Assembly (NCBI GenBank): GCA_043813305.1 | Contig: JBDRLC010000019.1 | Location: forward strand, 1-64,000 | DNA: 64,000 nucleotides | Direction: 5' to 3' | DNA from: JAHIZC01 sp043813305 | Lineage (GTDB): Bacteria; Omnitrophota; Gorgyraeia; Gygaellales; Profunditerraquicolaceae | Notes under the pieces: model-generated | Seen by the model: only the letters and a program-made list of their open reading frames with translations | Told to the model about the DNA's origin: nothing | Databases searched by the model: none | Program-made: the position numbers and the translations under genes | Part shown: piece after piece, positions 53,201 to 58,322 of the stretch | Layout of the letters: each line of letters starts with the position of its first letter | Numbering within the stretch: the first letter of the stretch is position 1

Positions 53201-53600
53201 AGGAACGCTTTCTGCGGTTTTGGGTACAACCTCAGGTATGTCAGGGTTGCAGGATAGCACGGATGCCCTGGCTAAATCCTTTGATGCGGTTGATGATTCC
53301 TTAGCCCTTCTTGCTGCGAATGTATCAAGTAAGGTGGAGGAGACCAAAGACTCGATAGCTGAATTAGAGACAGTCTACAACCAATTGGTCGAAATCAGCA
53401 AGATGGTAAAGGGTATGACTGCAGGAGACGAAACAGACATCCTGGATAAGATGTATGAAATGACCACAGACAGAAAAGATGATATGGTGTACCTGAAGAA
53501 TAAGACTGAGGAGTTAAAAGCAGCGATGAATCTGAATACAAAAATGATTGAGAACGTAGCTAAGAAACCTGTGGTTGAAACTTGGTTTGAGTTTAGGTAA
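38217..53600 (+). CDS. Giant secreted multi-domain surface protein (5127 aa)
   Basis: A single uninterrupted frame of 15.4 kb. It has a signal anchor at residues 1-30. A DUF2341 domain (about 85-390) is interrupted by an F5/8C (discoidin)-like sugar-binding domain (about 150-300, SRPEQGVDDNEATSNYW.. to VIEFRAY). A LamG-like part follows, then an Ig-like segment (about 780-880) and a distinct domain CPLVFAFDGEDYNFVSDILG (about 1130-1600). Next are about 26 Kre9/KNH-like Ig repeats (about 1628-4566). A PEGA-like region and an Ala/Gln/Thr-rich helix (about 4780-4880) lead to a C-terminal coiled coil (about 5015-5127). It is likely a very long stalk or adhesin. It lies in an operon-like order after the secretins, and no sorting signal (LPXTG, autotransporter barrel) is visible at the C terminus. 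Confidence 0.85.
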   Translation: MKRLIKNTMLFGVIFAIAGLIFCIQRAELGTGNIELWTSSGDFNNNASTTGQTTTKSNVTVSAAGDVTITSGTGLSNGNFGTWAYRRPITVTGSSAGAQTAYQVPFTLDTLALFNAGKMKNDGSDIRITDASGNELYHWFDNITQSAGGVCTGCSAYNSTDYASASQGATATGNSRPEQGVDDNEATSNYWYVSAPQNESLYNLGTINLGTIRSQLARIQFLLYNGDSRQYYNYKLEVSTDNSTWTTVVDRTGSGANYTGWQTIDFAPRDVRYIKVWISGSNVNAYGHVIEFRAYTCASGTGCSGGHQEGTYANGIARADSKIYFKATNTPANGANATFYVYYGNPSATTSSYYSGANAFEFFDDFNDGNLTNWQNPQGTFSAAGGTARSTATTAAWHMLCYSGGTYQNVALEGRYRRTNNGYVGFVLRNNDYAANNAFLMYNYSTNAYWDPYEWSGHNDLGNTSDAGRGNQTWYTFGWKVYGTSSKTLQSDINGSTIGTFTHSHSGFLDGAGYACVAKHTNNCEFDDLRARKWVYPEPGVSVGSETTSGGPWGLNLGTIGATGTGLRLDPGASPKWSQLRWSADIPSGSGIMVKLKPATNTSTWAGTYVNFTLSSGNNLADDSPAALNITSLTPSAGLEMQVRLSNSSSAEPTLSDLKVVYDTIGLTAGYLKQYLSDGTTPIAQGAAAGASAVLKLEGAGMAGLGDSTDLRGEFEVADYDGIFTGSGIDGSIISGDISSVNYTFASSGDRKWRARLKDAQGRKSAWVDFGADTVDFVPDADGPVVTIDSPADGGNFVGNIPPEFEATAIDDANDVSSVKFQYKYVGDSTWIDISTDTTVPYAADWGTISFHRGSSYNLRVIANDNILNTTTTSAITVNRVTASYEVSETLSLVDAWQYGGANVWSLAPSSGSWIAASQAEKDALLTDDGTYWTTASATAAGQYDAQLYKYTVATEKPNQILDITWNGYGEIIPGYNTYFAAWNVVTEAWDILTDQFIGSDTTITTGLELSKYRNSSDGAVYLAAASKKFLMAGPTAVTYSCISGCAENASSTGTVSWSSCQYDPEYFEKYEVYIQGALKQTITNVNTTTSGVLSWVCGGGNGGGTTFLVKQYWNGFVGQTSVFKSSCPLVFAFDGEDYNFVSDILGHGVLGYYVAKVAGKDLYLPIDNDEYLKIDSSQLKEVDGTYRIKINEMLQETTYLDQVELLVVDYPESYEIYPNEALDNDMQRGLSILTSKDEKLPVSAVDNKGRDVLSYLEKIDRRYAPFEHLDITGFAQPHYLILDLGDIDTKNATLYINGWTEYPGSQENSQNDVLVAEKRGIRMELPSLEVAGRNGKWKKVTAFMGMPAGLTKTMTYVLQDDKGRSIFSTDDHRIRIKSNQRVYYDKIWVSSYKADNYQVKKLKPQKAGLFYYGISQFVSEDGRSPGKFIYAERAGKDYVKQQGYATRYGDVLPLLEQADDKFVIMTSGDEIDLEFLARELPELPEGWKRSFLLYANGYFKAATPGRAYAYTIEPLPFQKMLNIGGGKLYPYEIPLIDLIRFGNYGEKIFGVHLSFKDKLAILAQYFDIYFGKKTAVRYPDDPEHAAYRKEYNTRYMPAYFPDGHADKPAKHRSLYTDYLKVDRAYHPLLLTNPTGGNVWEEGSKHHSINWTFDPALLTGSNSIKVQYHTDWTTGITSGWQYVSDENNNVMSTATLSALETKWKIPVNLTNGSDTLENCKVRLTYNADSTYYSESGSVIKVKPFRIISVNSPAAGDSWRITSSQTISWSTVGIQENAPMKLAYSTSSGVAGSWRNMDGEFLTPAEGGPTGGTASYTTTINGAGGGSYTWASIPKDFLSGSCRIRVIHDIGVSRWQKDSEAFAITQPIIRVNLPSGGDRLIRGDSYNISWTAEGLTSETWSIYLVYLDYQFNEYTEGIYSGTITDASPVDNIYSYSWTWPIDFNHPISDYAKIKITDATNATILDDTYNDANAWLRLMLDPMETTSLFMGTQPTSANSWHINSTKEVKWDFTQPLMGTGGTAQISYNYGDSGYTPWSIIGTAVTWTEGSVTADGTKTFAHNTWSWGIDPDMPVPSIAKVRLFDNGRADTLWTSDAFNLVAPAMTITAPVSTSEWIAGAEYSITWTATDGVGGHVNTDAGVKNKLTIKCDTEDDAPWTITTSAVHNQAELGGSFLWTIDDKVVDATENSIEEDIAVLTVYDNSRPDTTVAAWTFTIKEPSITITSPDENEEWIAGTRYTITWTSTVGVSSSLGLDWSSVSSSSYSEIASSATHDTETNTGSYGWTIPDTTPDADGDVAKIKIYDNNRNATVFTKQFKITRPIIYLTSPVTGDNAQAGTMWTIQWTTTDGVGDKVKLEWYHPAPSIGWTAVSNGSSVDNLDDGTVNSFAWTVPISISTDYGDNQAYIRIWDNNRLATVFVDPGEAPGDAMGFNVSKPEFGLIPPLANTTWRRGSARTMSWDTIGAMSNNLRVEYDATGNFEGSQTDITTQGYFTANEQGSYRNFTWTIPMSATISEAGAAKLKVTDLLPPEANGTSVAFTIAKPAVISINQPASAASWTLGAINNITWSNEGQLNNVRIEYSPLGDFSDTQTLSTNWTYDDSSSLYQDYLGTYTWTIPNDDAYLSGGIGKIRIRNTTDPSIVQNSGIFSLVAPSITVDQPNASSKWVVAENRLVSWTRGTGSLISNGKIDVSYAINAEDTDPSTWTVEWNQLALVNNNIFSWNWLDIPVSCAGDYIAIRIEDRDADGSVNANGRTAQSRGYSAVFPIYANVSSISIPGDTTYVNDLWTITWTTTGTIPAAYREIYYYKDGDDTTLWTIAAAGSEPASPYGWTVVDDIAGTVSIRVRDSRVADNANSYEDTSSFKILGPLMLNAPNGAEGWVVDDTTKDITWTYRGTIGNVVLEYSYDSGNNTWTYIDGIDASGIAANYNDGTASSSGSLGNGSYDWTIPDTVSGTVKVRISAGSGDTVMVDSSDADFKIIGELQLISPVGGEAWKIGSNHNINWTSVHGPSMENIAIQFYDGDSWYDLDRQTEDGWDSVSNSGSYSWTVPSSISNLTTAAKIRIKETNDLSNTVTSGNWTITYPTITFTTPNKITSPGSDAYWVENDTKILQWSADGSLRGNLALSYAYGPDANDPSAWTGVTWTPIDTVVNTTEELGWVAPSLTTNAALKIQDLSWSGNVIGYSTVFEIVEEPNIYVTLEGADDDTAVAGTDWRVGKVKRISWTSDFGVQDNALAILWDIDDDTSEYWTVEGAENLSNSGYVDWTITQDVLAAGISARPIYLKVKDTSRPQTPNSPAIPTFNVLPPKITISDLTAVLTKGRTETVTWTTDGDVGENNTGNLRLVYSTDGATFKHLVSGAAYNASDPDTYTTVAAVDGSYTWTVPNSVSSNCLFKAIDDTRPSTTSGVSGAFRILRGAVSVTQPSGAEFWTVGATKSVTWSYIGDIDNIKLEYSTDSGNNTWTVVTGADSLAPGLNGTDWFVATPDTAGLGTFSWTIPDNISDTSSLKITAVDNSVSTTGSSAENFYIKGYFTAPNPPAGGASWTLGGIEDITWTTTGTVSNVNLYYTTGDTWTLIDGAEGLSNIEDGGSGSTSFTWTIPTDLVPTPSATAKVKVVDASDATVERESAAFKLIGKLTNLTVPAAVNVGGAYDIPWSTTGNISNVRLTYSIDNRATWRNMSGVLTTAGSYEPTTVSNSDSYAWTIPNTPNTTAECIVRVADDADYQNVYFDSDAFKIRGVLLLVSPGGSAAESYAVGSATNVTWSTVGSTITPVMLQYRPSSNAGWKNMAGGTTPVATEINTDATPGTYSYLWTIPDDIGAAAEIKIYDPSDTQVTTSSLNTFYIKGVLDLTTPDGGQFWTIGTLHDIEWTFTSGGGSTNYVTIEYKPNDSIGWTPVDSLGELSDVPVEGWAGVVENDGTFTWTIPDAYSTNTKVRIYEKDGLSNIDSSTQFFRIARPTFGNFAATVGAITNTIGTATQAELSFGKTYDLTWSTTGTIEDIKLEYTRSSAFAADKTKIITSSLSNEAETFEDWTPQPADVIAENDPNLSLLSFEIDSENPINDLDDEEYLTCWFKISENYPPSTTPLVMREASTSTSPSFKLYHAPEVIIAHPLAISDDWYMGTSRKLRWKTKGKVTRNNFKFEYYGGTNLGWQEIPGSDRTSIATESYQGREYYTVFWDIPSLIGLVSEDITNCKIRITDLDDVSIVGISETFTLKVPKFTLTVPTGGEIWAYNDLAALAWTFDGIPSGAVELHLSSDSGTSYNISVSSGELSSPMPWAVLNYPNISTMRMRIRDSGRTASSDTSDADFTIIPKPKIVSVTLTDKYDSETDDFVVNEENMENEKLTISWTYQGLTIGNSGLTIDYFKDTNGDGVYDSSENKYTIATGVARSSTTDIADGNYSGVYTGSYTWTIVPTALASSAGDLKLRVYDPDNIDVANNYYLGYSGSFVIRGGFEFTTPVLSTQWYAGSSDNMIQWRNKGTFPKVHLLYTFDDGETWRDIVSHAPIEVSDDKITTAGAAAATELTNTGSYSWSIPDPQIANQAVRLKLSDTQDLNVQSNSAEFHVVYYTVTWEIRDSVNRGHILNATVKATHSGSLVASVEGNSPISIRLPYGSFGFNFSKTAYVETSTTDYLVGPTTDLSSDNLTNGVILWKIYITSTAEAQADFKVQSNFAYDEDTDKLTVNSWLEKQGKLVLGDDINALGSAMIKIYDGESLKAILEDAVPDSNGGYWYVNATATVPKASGGLGLAGGKTYFARCVIYYGGSEKTAYESGNSFEIKVSKTIQLITAEIEKQVTGLGGTVSDQAALTRLALQAAQLNIQSQLVSAAASTQAAVATQAAATQAAVDTSAAKTQAAVSGVKSETSQILTATTTTIPNAIDNMAVNLASEISTELKPFVQSGILTRDTSVKQGATVTISYRAPSGLYPTVTVYDPLDRIKLSGARMVEIGATGVYAYDVQFISGWGLGDFTVVCSEATKGSVDAITISVIKEDISGLSGTLSAVLGTTSGMSGLQDSTDALAKSFDAVDDSLALLAANVSSKVEETKDSIAELETVYNQLVEISKMVKGMTAGDETDILDKMYEMTTDRKDDMVYLKNKTEELKAAMNLNTKMIENVAKKPVVETWFEFR
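43100..51915 (+). repeat. About 26 tandem Ig-like (Kre9/KNH-type) repeats in the giant gene
   Basis: Each repeat of about 100-125 residues opens with a strand like ITVTSP..G..W..G....ITW, has a central YTWTIPD..... motif and ends IKIYDNSR....F.I..P. I counted 26 by eye. DNA identity between copies is low, so they are old duplications rather than recent copies. The consensus WTIP and ITW spacing is constant; loop lengths vary. Confidence 0.85.
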
Positions 53601-53609
53601 TACTTTTAG

Positions 53610-53637
53610 GCCGCGGAATCTTACTCGATCCCGCGGC
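53610..53637 (+). terminator. Hairpin after the giant gene
   Basis: GCCGCGG (53610-53616) pairs with CCGCGGC (53631-53637) ten bases after the stop codon. No T-run follows, so it may stabilise the 3' end rather than terminate strongly. Confidence 0.5.
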
Positions 53638-53681
53638 TCTGAATTCCAGCAATAGAGATCTAAAAATAAATAAAAAATATC

Positions 53682-53711
53682 TTGCAATTAGATAGGGTAT
53701 CTTTATATAAT
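53682..53711 (+). promoter_or_regulatory. Promoter of the coiled-coil membrane protein gene
   Basis: TTGCAA (53682-53687), an 18-nt spacer and TATAAT (53706-53711), 11 bp before ATG 53723. The very short distance suggests a short leader, without an obvious Shine-Dalgarno site. Confidence 0.55.
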
Positions 53712-53722
53712 AGATATACAAA

Positions 53723-54448
53723 ATGAGAGCCAGAATACTAAGACAGATTATTCTATCATTTGTATTATCTGTCTGTTTATTTATTATACAGGCAGAGGCA
53801 GGAACTATCACTTTGCGTGTAGTGGCAGTAAACCCGTCTGAAGAATTATCACAGACAGCTCCGATAAAAGTCCACCTACCTAAAGAAGTAAAGCCCGAAC
53901 ATATAGTTTATATGGCAGACCTGCAGATGGCCTATGATGCACAAATGGGCAGCTACTATGTTTTTGGCGAATATGAACTCAAGCCTCAGGAGATGCTGGA
54001 AAAAGAGATTGAGATTAAAGACATCTGGATTATTGATGATGTCGACATCGCTGATCTTCGGCTAGAGGCAAAGGAGATTTTTGCCGGATTTGAAAAGACG
54101 AAGATGGCTAAGAAAGCCCAGGCGATGCAAAATGCGATTAACGATAAGCTCGATGAAATCCAAGAAAAACAGCTTGCCTCTAGTACTAACCCCTCTCAGC
54201 ATATTTCAGATTACCGTTATTGCATCAGCTTATTCAATGACGCCAAAAAAGAAACAGTAGAGGCGAAGACCTTATTGCAGGAGATTGAGCCGCAAGGCTT
54301 AACCGCGCTTACCTGGAAGATCATCGTCTTCATTATTGCTTTCCTAGGGATTCTAGGTTTTACTTTTTATATCATCTGGCAGAAACAAGCAAAGCTTGAA
54401 GCCACACAAAAATCAGAGGAAGCAAAAGAAGAGGCAGGGCAAGAATAA
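53723..54448 (+). CDS. Exported coiled-coil protein with C-terminal transmembrane helix
   Basis: A 241-aa protein with a signal peptide (LSFVLSVCLFIIQAEA), a beta-rich domain (residues about 25-95), a helical coiled-coil region (about 105-190, rich in Glu, Lys, Ala, Gln) and a C-terminal transmembrane helix (KIIVFIIAFLGILGFTFYII, about 203-222) with a short charged cytoplasmic tail. The layout suggests an inner-membrane anchor with a periplasmic helix. Its place directly after the giant gene, whose C terminus is also a coiled coil, makes it a candidate membrane tether for that protein. I do not recognise a family. Confidence 0.65.
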   Translation: MRARILRQIILSFVLSVCLFIIQAEAGTITLRVVAVNPSEELSQTAPIKVHLPKEVKPEHIVYMADLQMAYDAQMGSYYVFGEYELKPQEMLEKEIEIKDIWIIDDVDIADLRLEAKEIFAGFEKTKMAKKAQAMQNAINDKLDEIQEKQLASSTNPSQHISDYRYCISLFNDAKKETVEAKTLLQEIEPQGLTALTWKIIVFIIAFLGILGFTFYIIWQKQAKLEATQKSEEAKEEAGQE

Positions 54449-54477
54449 CCCACTAGCACCAACATTTATCTAGATAA

Positions 54478-55266
54478 GTGAAACTAATCAAAAAAGTTAT
54501 TTTTTTCTTTTTTTTATCTAGTGCATCGCTTAGTTTTTCTTCTGTTCATGCACAGGTCGAGGCTACATTTTGGCAGACAACTAAATCCCAGCATTTTGTG
54601 ATTTACTCCCAAGAGGTCCCTAGAGATTATCTGCAGAGGCTGATTAGCCGCGCGGAATCATATTATAACAGAATTCTGGACAGCTTAGGTTTTCGCAGGT
54701 TTGATTTCTGGACCTGGGATAACCGTGCAAAGATTTATCTGTTTAAGAACTCTTCCAGCTATCAGAATGAAACCGAGCGCGATGGTTGGTCAGGAGGGAT
54801 GGTGCATGTAGGGAGCCGTACAATTAAGACTTTTGTCGGCCAAGCGGGTTTTTTCGATTCAATGCTTCCGCATGAGATGGCGCATATAGTCTTTAGGGAG
54901 TTTATCGGAGAAGACAAAAGACTGCCGCTTTGGATTGATGAGGGCGTGGCTTGCTCTCAGGAAGAGAGCATGCTGGATAATCGAATAGAGATGGCTAAGT
55001 TGATGATAGAAAATAATACCTATATAGATTTTAATACTTTCTCTGAAGTCGCCGATTCTTTATCAGTGGATCCTCAGGAGTTTTATGCACAGGCAGCTTC
55101 GATGCTGGTTTTTCTTCTTGAAAGAAACGGTAAAGACAGATTTTTCGACTTTAGCCGCCGGATCCGTGACGGCGAAGACTGGTTAATTGCCTTAATCAAA
55201 GCTTACCGCTTCAAGGATCTAGGGGAGGCGGAAGAGAAGTGGAAACAATTTATGAGCCAGTACTGA
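54478..55266 (+). CDS. Gluzincin metallopeptidase (peptidase MA-like)
   Basis: A 262-aa exported peptidase. A hydrophobic signal follows the GTG start (residues about 7-25, ending VHAQ). The zinc motif HEMAH lies at residues 132-136, and the downstream glutamate ligand is in WIDEGVACS (Glu155), the HExxH...E arrangement of gluzincins. The sequence before it (HFVIYSQE, RAESYYNRILDSLGF) is typical of the peptidase MA family. It could process the surface protein or remodel the envelope. It is 29 nt after the coiled-coil gene and likely in the same transcript. Confidence 0.82.
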   Translation: MKLIKKVIFFFFLSSASLSFSSVHAQVEATFWQTTKSQHFVIYSQEVPRDYLQRLISRAESYYNRILDSLGFRRFDFWTWDNRAKIYLFKNSSSYQNETERDGWSGGMVHVGSRTIKTFVGQAGFFDSMLPHEMAHIVFREFIGEDKRLPLWIDEGVACSQEESMLDNRIEMAKLMIENNTYIDFNTFSEVADSLSVDPQEFYAQAASMLVFLLERNGKDRFFDFSRRIRDGEDWLIALIKAYRFKDLGEAEEKWKQFMSQY

Positions 55267-55288
55267 AGAGAAACAGTAATTAAAATAT

Positions 55289-55316
55289 TTGCTTTGTTGT
55301 GTTTTTTTGCTAGAAT
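55289..55316 (+). promoter_or_regulatory. Candidate promoter of the small membrane protein gene
   Basis: TTGCTT (55289-55294), a 16-nt spacer and TAGAAT (55311-55316). It is followed by an AAAAGGAGG ribosome-binding site. Confidence 0.45.
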
Positions 55317-55356
55317 AGATATTGTATGAAAGGGAAGGTCAAGAAAAGGAGGTAAC

Positions 55357-55533
55357 ATGAAGGCAGTAGCGTACATACTTACAGCTATAGGTATTTTAAT
55401 GATTGCCGCTTCTGTTATTACTAAGATGGGTGCAGGAGGTTTGGACGCACAGGCATTAGCCTATCTAGCTATGTGTTCTTTTCTCGTTGCGCTTATTCTA
55501 CTTGCTGCGCGATTCGGCCAGAAGGTTCAATAA
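55357..55533 (+). CDS. Small two-helix membrane protein (58 aa)
   Basis: A short gene with a very strong ribosome-binding site, AAAAGGAGG, four bases before ATG 55357. The protein has two hydrophobic helices, about residues 4-22 (VAYILTAIGILMIAASVIT) and 33-52 (ALAYLAMCSFLVALILLAAR), joined by a Gly-rich loop, and a short basic end (RFGQKVQ). No family recognised. Signal and codon usage support a real gene: a strong start and no frame interruption over two membrane spans. It may belong to the giant-protein locus. Confidence 0.6.
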   Translation: MKAVAYILTAIGILMIAASVITKMGAGGLDAQALAYLAMCSFLVALILLAARFGQKVQ

Positions 55534-55581
55534 TATATTATTTAATTAGCCTAAAATCAGCTTCCTTCTAGCATATCAAAG

Positions 55582-55614
55582 CTCTACTATTCACCGGGTA
55601 GTGAGTTAGTAGAG
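55582..55614 (+). terminator. Hairpin in the 55.5-55.7 kb spacer
   Basis: CTCTACTA (55582-55589) pairs with TAGTAGAG (55607-55614), with a short TCAC/GTGA inner stem. An A-run follows on the + strand, so it would also serve as a terminator for any antisense transcript. It separates the surface locus from the acyl cluster. Confidence 0.45.
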
Positions 55615-55683
55615 AAAAAATATAGTTTTATCTGTTCCCCTTTTCTATCTCTAAGCTCAGTATTTCTTCACTAAAAGATTCGA

Positions 55684-56829
55684 ATGATTCATCTTCCCGC
55701 AGAAAAAGAAATAATAGAAAAGCATTTTCATCATTTAGCTAATCTTTATGATCATCAGAGATATCCGAATCTTAAGGTTATTTACCAGTTTGTTCTAACA
55801 GAGAAGAATAATACTTACTGTTATTATATCTCTATTTCAGACGGAGAATCAAAATCATTTCCGGGAGAACATCCTAATCCCTCGATTCAAATCCGCTCCC
55901 CAATTTCTACCTGGTTTGCTATTGTAAACGGAAACTTAAACGGGCTTTGGGGTTTGCTAACCGCAAGATATCAGATCAGAGGTAACCCTTACTACCTGAA
56001 AGAATTTACAAAAATATTCGGGAGGAAATTTGACGGATCGGATATTGCGGAATTAAGTAATCCGATTGCTGAATTTGAAATACCGCGTAAGAGGATTTGG
56101 AAAAAACCCAAAAAAGTTCTTGTGATTAACGGTAGTCCGCGCCGGAAAGAAGGGTTTACTTATTTTTATCTGCAATATCTCCTTGAAGGAGTTAAAGCAG
56201 CAGGTTGCGATGTGGAGCTAGTTGATATCTATGATAAAAAGATCAAAATCGAGCCATGCCGGGGATGTTTTCTCTGCGCAAAAGAGCCCGGTGAATGTGT
56301 CATAGAAGATGATGCCAAAGAATTATTAAGTAAGGTAAAAGATTCGTATCTTACACTTTACGCCTTCCCGCTACATACCTGTGCTCCGCCTGATAAGCTT
56401 AAGGCGTTCTTGAACCGGCACTTTGTTTTAGTCTCATCTTACTGCGTACCGTGCGGAATATTCACCAGGCATCCAAAACGTAACAGAAAAGAGTGCTATA
56501 CAGCAGTTTTAGCTATTGGTGGCTTCCCCCAAATAAAACAGTTTCAGCTGGCAGGGCAGGTGTTCGCATTAGGACATGGGGCGTATGTTACTACTCCGCT
56601 TATCGCAGCAATTTTTCGCCCCGGAGCCGAAGCATTATACGAGCATTCCAGCGGCCAAAAGTATTTAATCAAAGTTCTCTCTGCTTTAAAAATGGCTGGA
56701 GTAGAGTTGATCGAGAAGGGAAAAGTTTCAAAGAGAACCCTGAAGGCTATATCTAAAATTTATATTCCTCTTAAAGCTTGGCATAGAGGAACGAATCTAT
56801 TTCGCCATCTAGAGCAGAGTAGAAATTAG
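55684..56829 (+). CDS. SCP2-like domain fused to an NADPH-dependent FMN reductase-like flavoprotein
   Basis: A 381-aa fusion. The N-terminal part (residues about 1-125) looks like a sterol-carrier (SCP2) fold, with the SPISTWFAIVNGNLNGLWGL then LTARYQIRGN segment typical of it. The C-terminal part (about 138-330) is a flavodoxin-like reductase: VLVINGSPRRKEG for FMN phosphate, and CRGCFLCAKEPGECV, a Cys-rich loop as in iron-sulfur flavoproteins. The combination suggests a reductase acting on a lipid-like bound molecule. It heads an operon with a B12 radical SAM gene (12-nt gap) and a ketosynthase. Confidence 0.72.
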   Translation: MIHLPAEKEIIEKHFHHLANLYDHQRYPNLKVIYQFVLTEKNNTYCYYISISDGESKSFPGEHPNPSIQIRSPISTWFAIVNGNLNGLWGLLTARYQIRGNPYYLKEFTKIFGRKFDGSDIAELSNPIAEFEIPRKRIWKKPKKVLVINGSPRRKEGFTYFYLQYLLEGVKAAGCDVELVDIYDKKIKIEPCRGCFLCAKEPGECVIEDDAKELLSKVKDSYLTLYAFPLHTCAPPDKLKAFLNRHFVLVSSYCVPCGIFTRHPKRNRKECYTAVLAIGGFPQIKQFQLAGQVFALGHGAYVTTPLIAAIFRPGAEALYEHSSGQKYLIKVLSALKMAGVELIEKGKVSKRTLKAISKIYIPLKAWHRGTNLFRHLEQSRN

Positions 56830-56840
56830 TGATTTAATCT

Positions 56841-58322
56841 ATGCCCAAGATTATCAAGAATGTCTTATTGATTTATCCCCCAACCGTTACCGAAAAAAGG
56901 TTTTATACCAAGATGGTCTCATTGCCTTTGGGCATTGCCTATATTGCCAGTATGCTTAAAGATGATTACCGTATCTCGATTTTAGATGCAAGCGTAGAAG
57001 GATATGATAAAGAGATAAGTGTTGCAGAAGACAGAACATTTTTTAGATTCGGACTAGATTTTGATCAGATCAAACAAAAGGTCAAAGAGCTTTCTCCAGA
57101 TTGCGTTGGGATCAGCTGTATGCTGTCTTTACAGTATCCCTCTGTTCGTAAAATATGTCGTGATATCAAAGATATAAATAAAGGGATCCATCTTCTTCTC
57201 GGAGGCCCGTATCCCTCATATTATGCAGCAGAGATTATGTCGAGAAATAGGGATGTAGATTTTATTATTAGGGGAGAGGGAGAATATGCCACCAGGGATC
57301 TATTTTCGGCGATTAATCAAGGGGAAAGCCTATCAGAGATAGATGGTTTATGTTTTAGAAAGGACGATCAGTTCATCGTAAACCCCAAGCGTACTTTTAT
57401 AGAAAACCTTGATCAACTGCCTTTTCCCGATCGAGGCTTGTTTTCTTTGGAGAAATATAATGCTCATCAGCCCTTTTGGGCTATACCGGTTAAAGGAAAG
57501 AAATATACATCTCTGGTAACATCGCGGGGTTGTCCTACTCGATGCTCGTTTTGTTATTCGAGTACTTACTGGGGGATGCAATATCGTGCAAGATCGGTTG
57601 AGAATGTTATATCAGAAATCGAAGAACTAATCCATAAATACGAGGTTACCAATTTTCATTTCGTTGAGGATAATCTTACTCTAGATAGACAAAGGGCGAA
57701 GAATCTATTTAAAGAGATCATTAACCGTAAACTGGATATATCATGGTGTGCTCCTAACGGTGTTTGCCTCTGGACATTGGATGAAGAATTAATCGCCCTG
57801 ATGAAGCAGAGTGGTTGTTATGAGTTGAATTTCGGAATCGAAAGCGGCAGCCAGGAAGTCTTAAACAAGATTATTAAAAAACCACTGAATCTTAAGGAAG
57901 CCGAGAGGATAATTCGTGAGCTCAAAAAGAATAAGATATTCGCATCCGGATATTTCATATTAGGTTTCCCCGGAGAGACCAAAGAAGATATTCGAAAAAC
58001 GGTTGCTTTTGAGAGAAAATTAAATCTTGACCGGAGTATTTTTTTTAGTGCAACCCCTTTTGCAGGAACTGCATTATATCAGACATGTAAGGAGCAGGGC
58101 TATATCAGCTCAGATTATGACGAGTCTTTTAATGAAATTTTTTCGGCAAAATTTAATAATCATGATATGACCAAGGAAGAATTGGATAGGTTGATCATGA
58201 TCTGTTATGGCCTGCACATCTTAAAAAATTTCTTATCTCATCCATTCAGATGGAGGCAGCTTTGGCAGATCTGGGGGAAGACTTTGGTATATAAATTTCT
58301 CTATTTTTTGAGGTTAAGGTAA
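56841..58322 (+). CDS. B12-binding domain radical SAM protein
   Basis: A 493-aa enzyme with an N-terminal cobalamin-binding Rossmann-type domain (VLLIYPPTVTEKR, SLPLGIAYIASMLK, LLLGGPYPSYYAAEIM) and a radical SAM core with TSRGCPTRCSFCYSS (near residues 230-244), EDNLTLD and NFGIESGSQEVLNKI. It is BchE/P-methylase-like. Such enzymes perform methylations, cyclisations or other radical steps on unactivated carbons. The C-terminal DUF4070-type region is short here. It overlaps the ketosynthase start by one base (TAATG), so the two proteins are made together. Confidence 0.9.
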   Translation: MPKIIKNVLLIYPPTVTEKRFYTKMVSLPLGIAYIASMLKDDYRISILDASVEGYDKEISVAEDRTFFRFGLDFDQIKQKVKELSPDCVGISCMLSLQYPSVRKICRDIKDINKGIHLLLGGPYPSYYAAEIMSRNRDVDFIIRGEGEYATRDLFSAINQGESLSEIDGLCFRKDDQFIVNPKRTFIENLDQLPFPDRGLFSLEKYNAHQPFWAIPVKGKKYTSLVTSRGCPTRCSFCYSSTYWGMQYRARSVENVISEIEELIHKYEVTNFHFVEDNLTLDRQRAKNLFKEIINRKLDISWCAPNGVCLWTLDEELIALMKQSGCYELNFGIESGSQEVLNKIIKKPLNLKEAERIIRELKKNKIFASGYFILGFPGETKEDIRKTVAFERKLNLDRSIFFSATPFAGTALYQTCKEQGYISSDYDESFNEIFSAKFNNHDMTKEELDRLIMICYGLHILKNFLSHPFRWRQLWQIWGKTLVYKFLYFLRLR

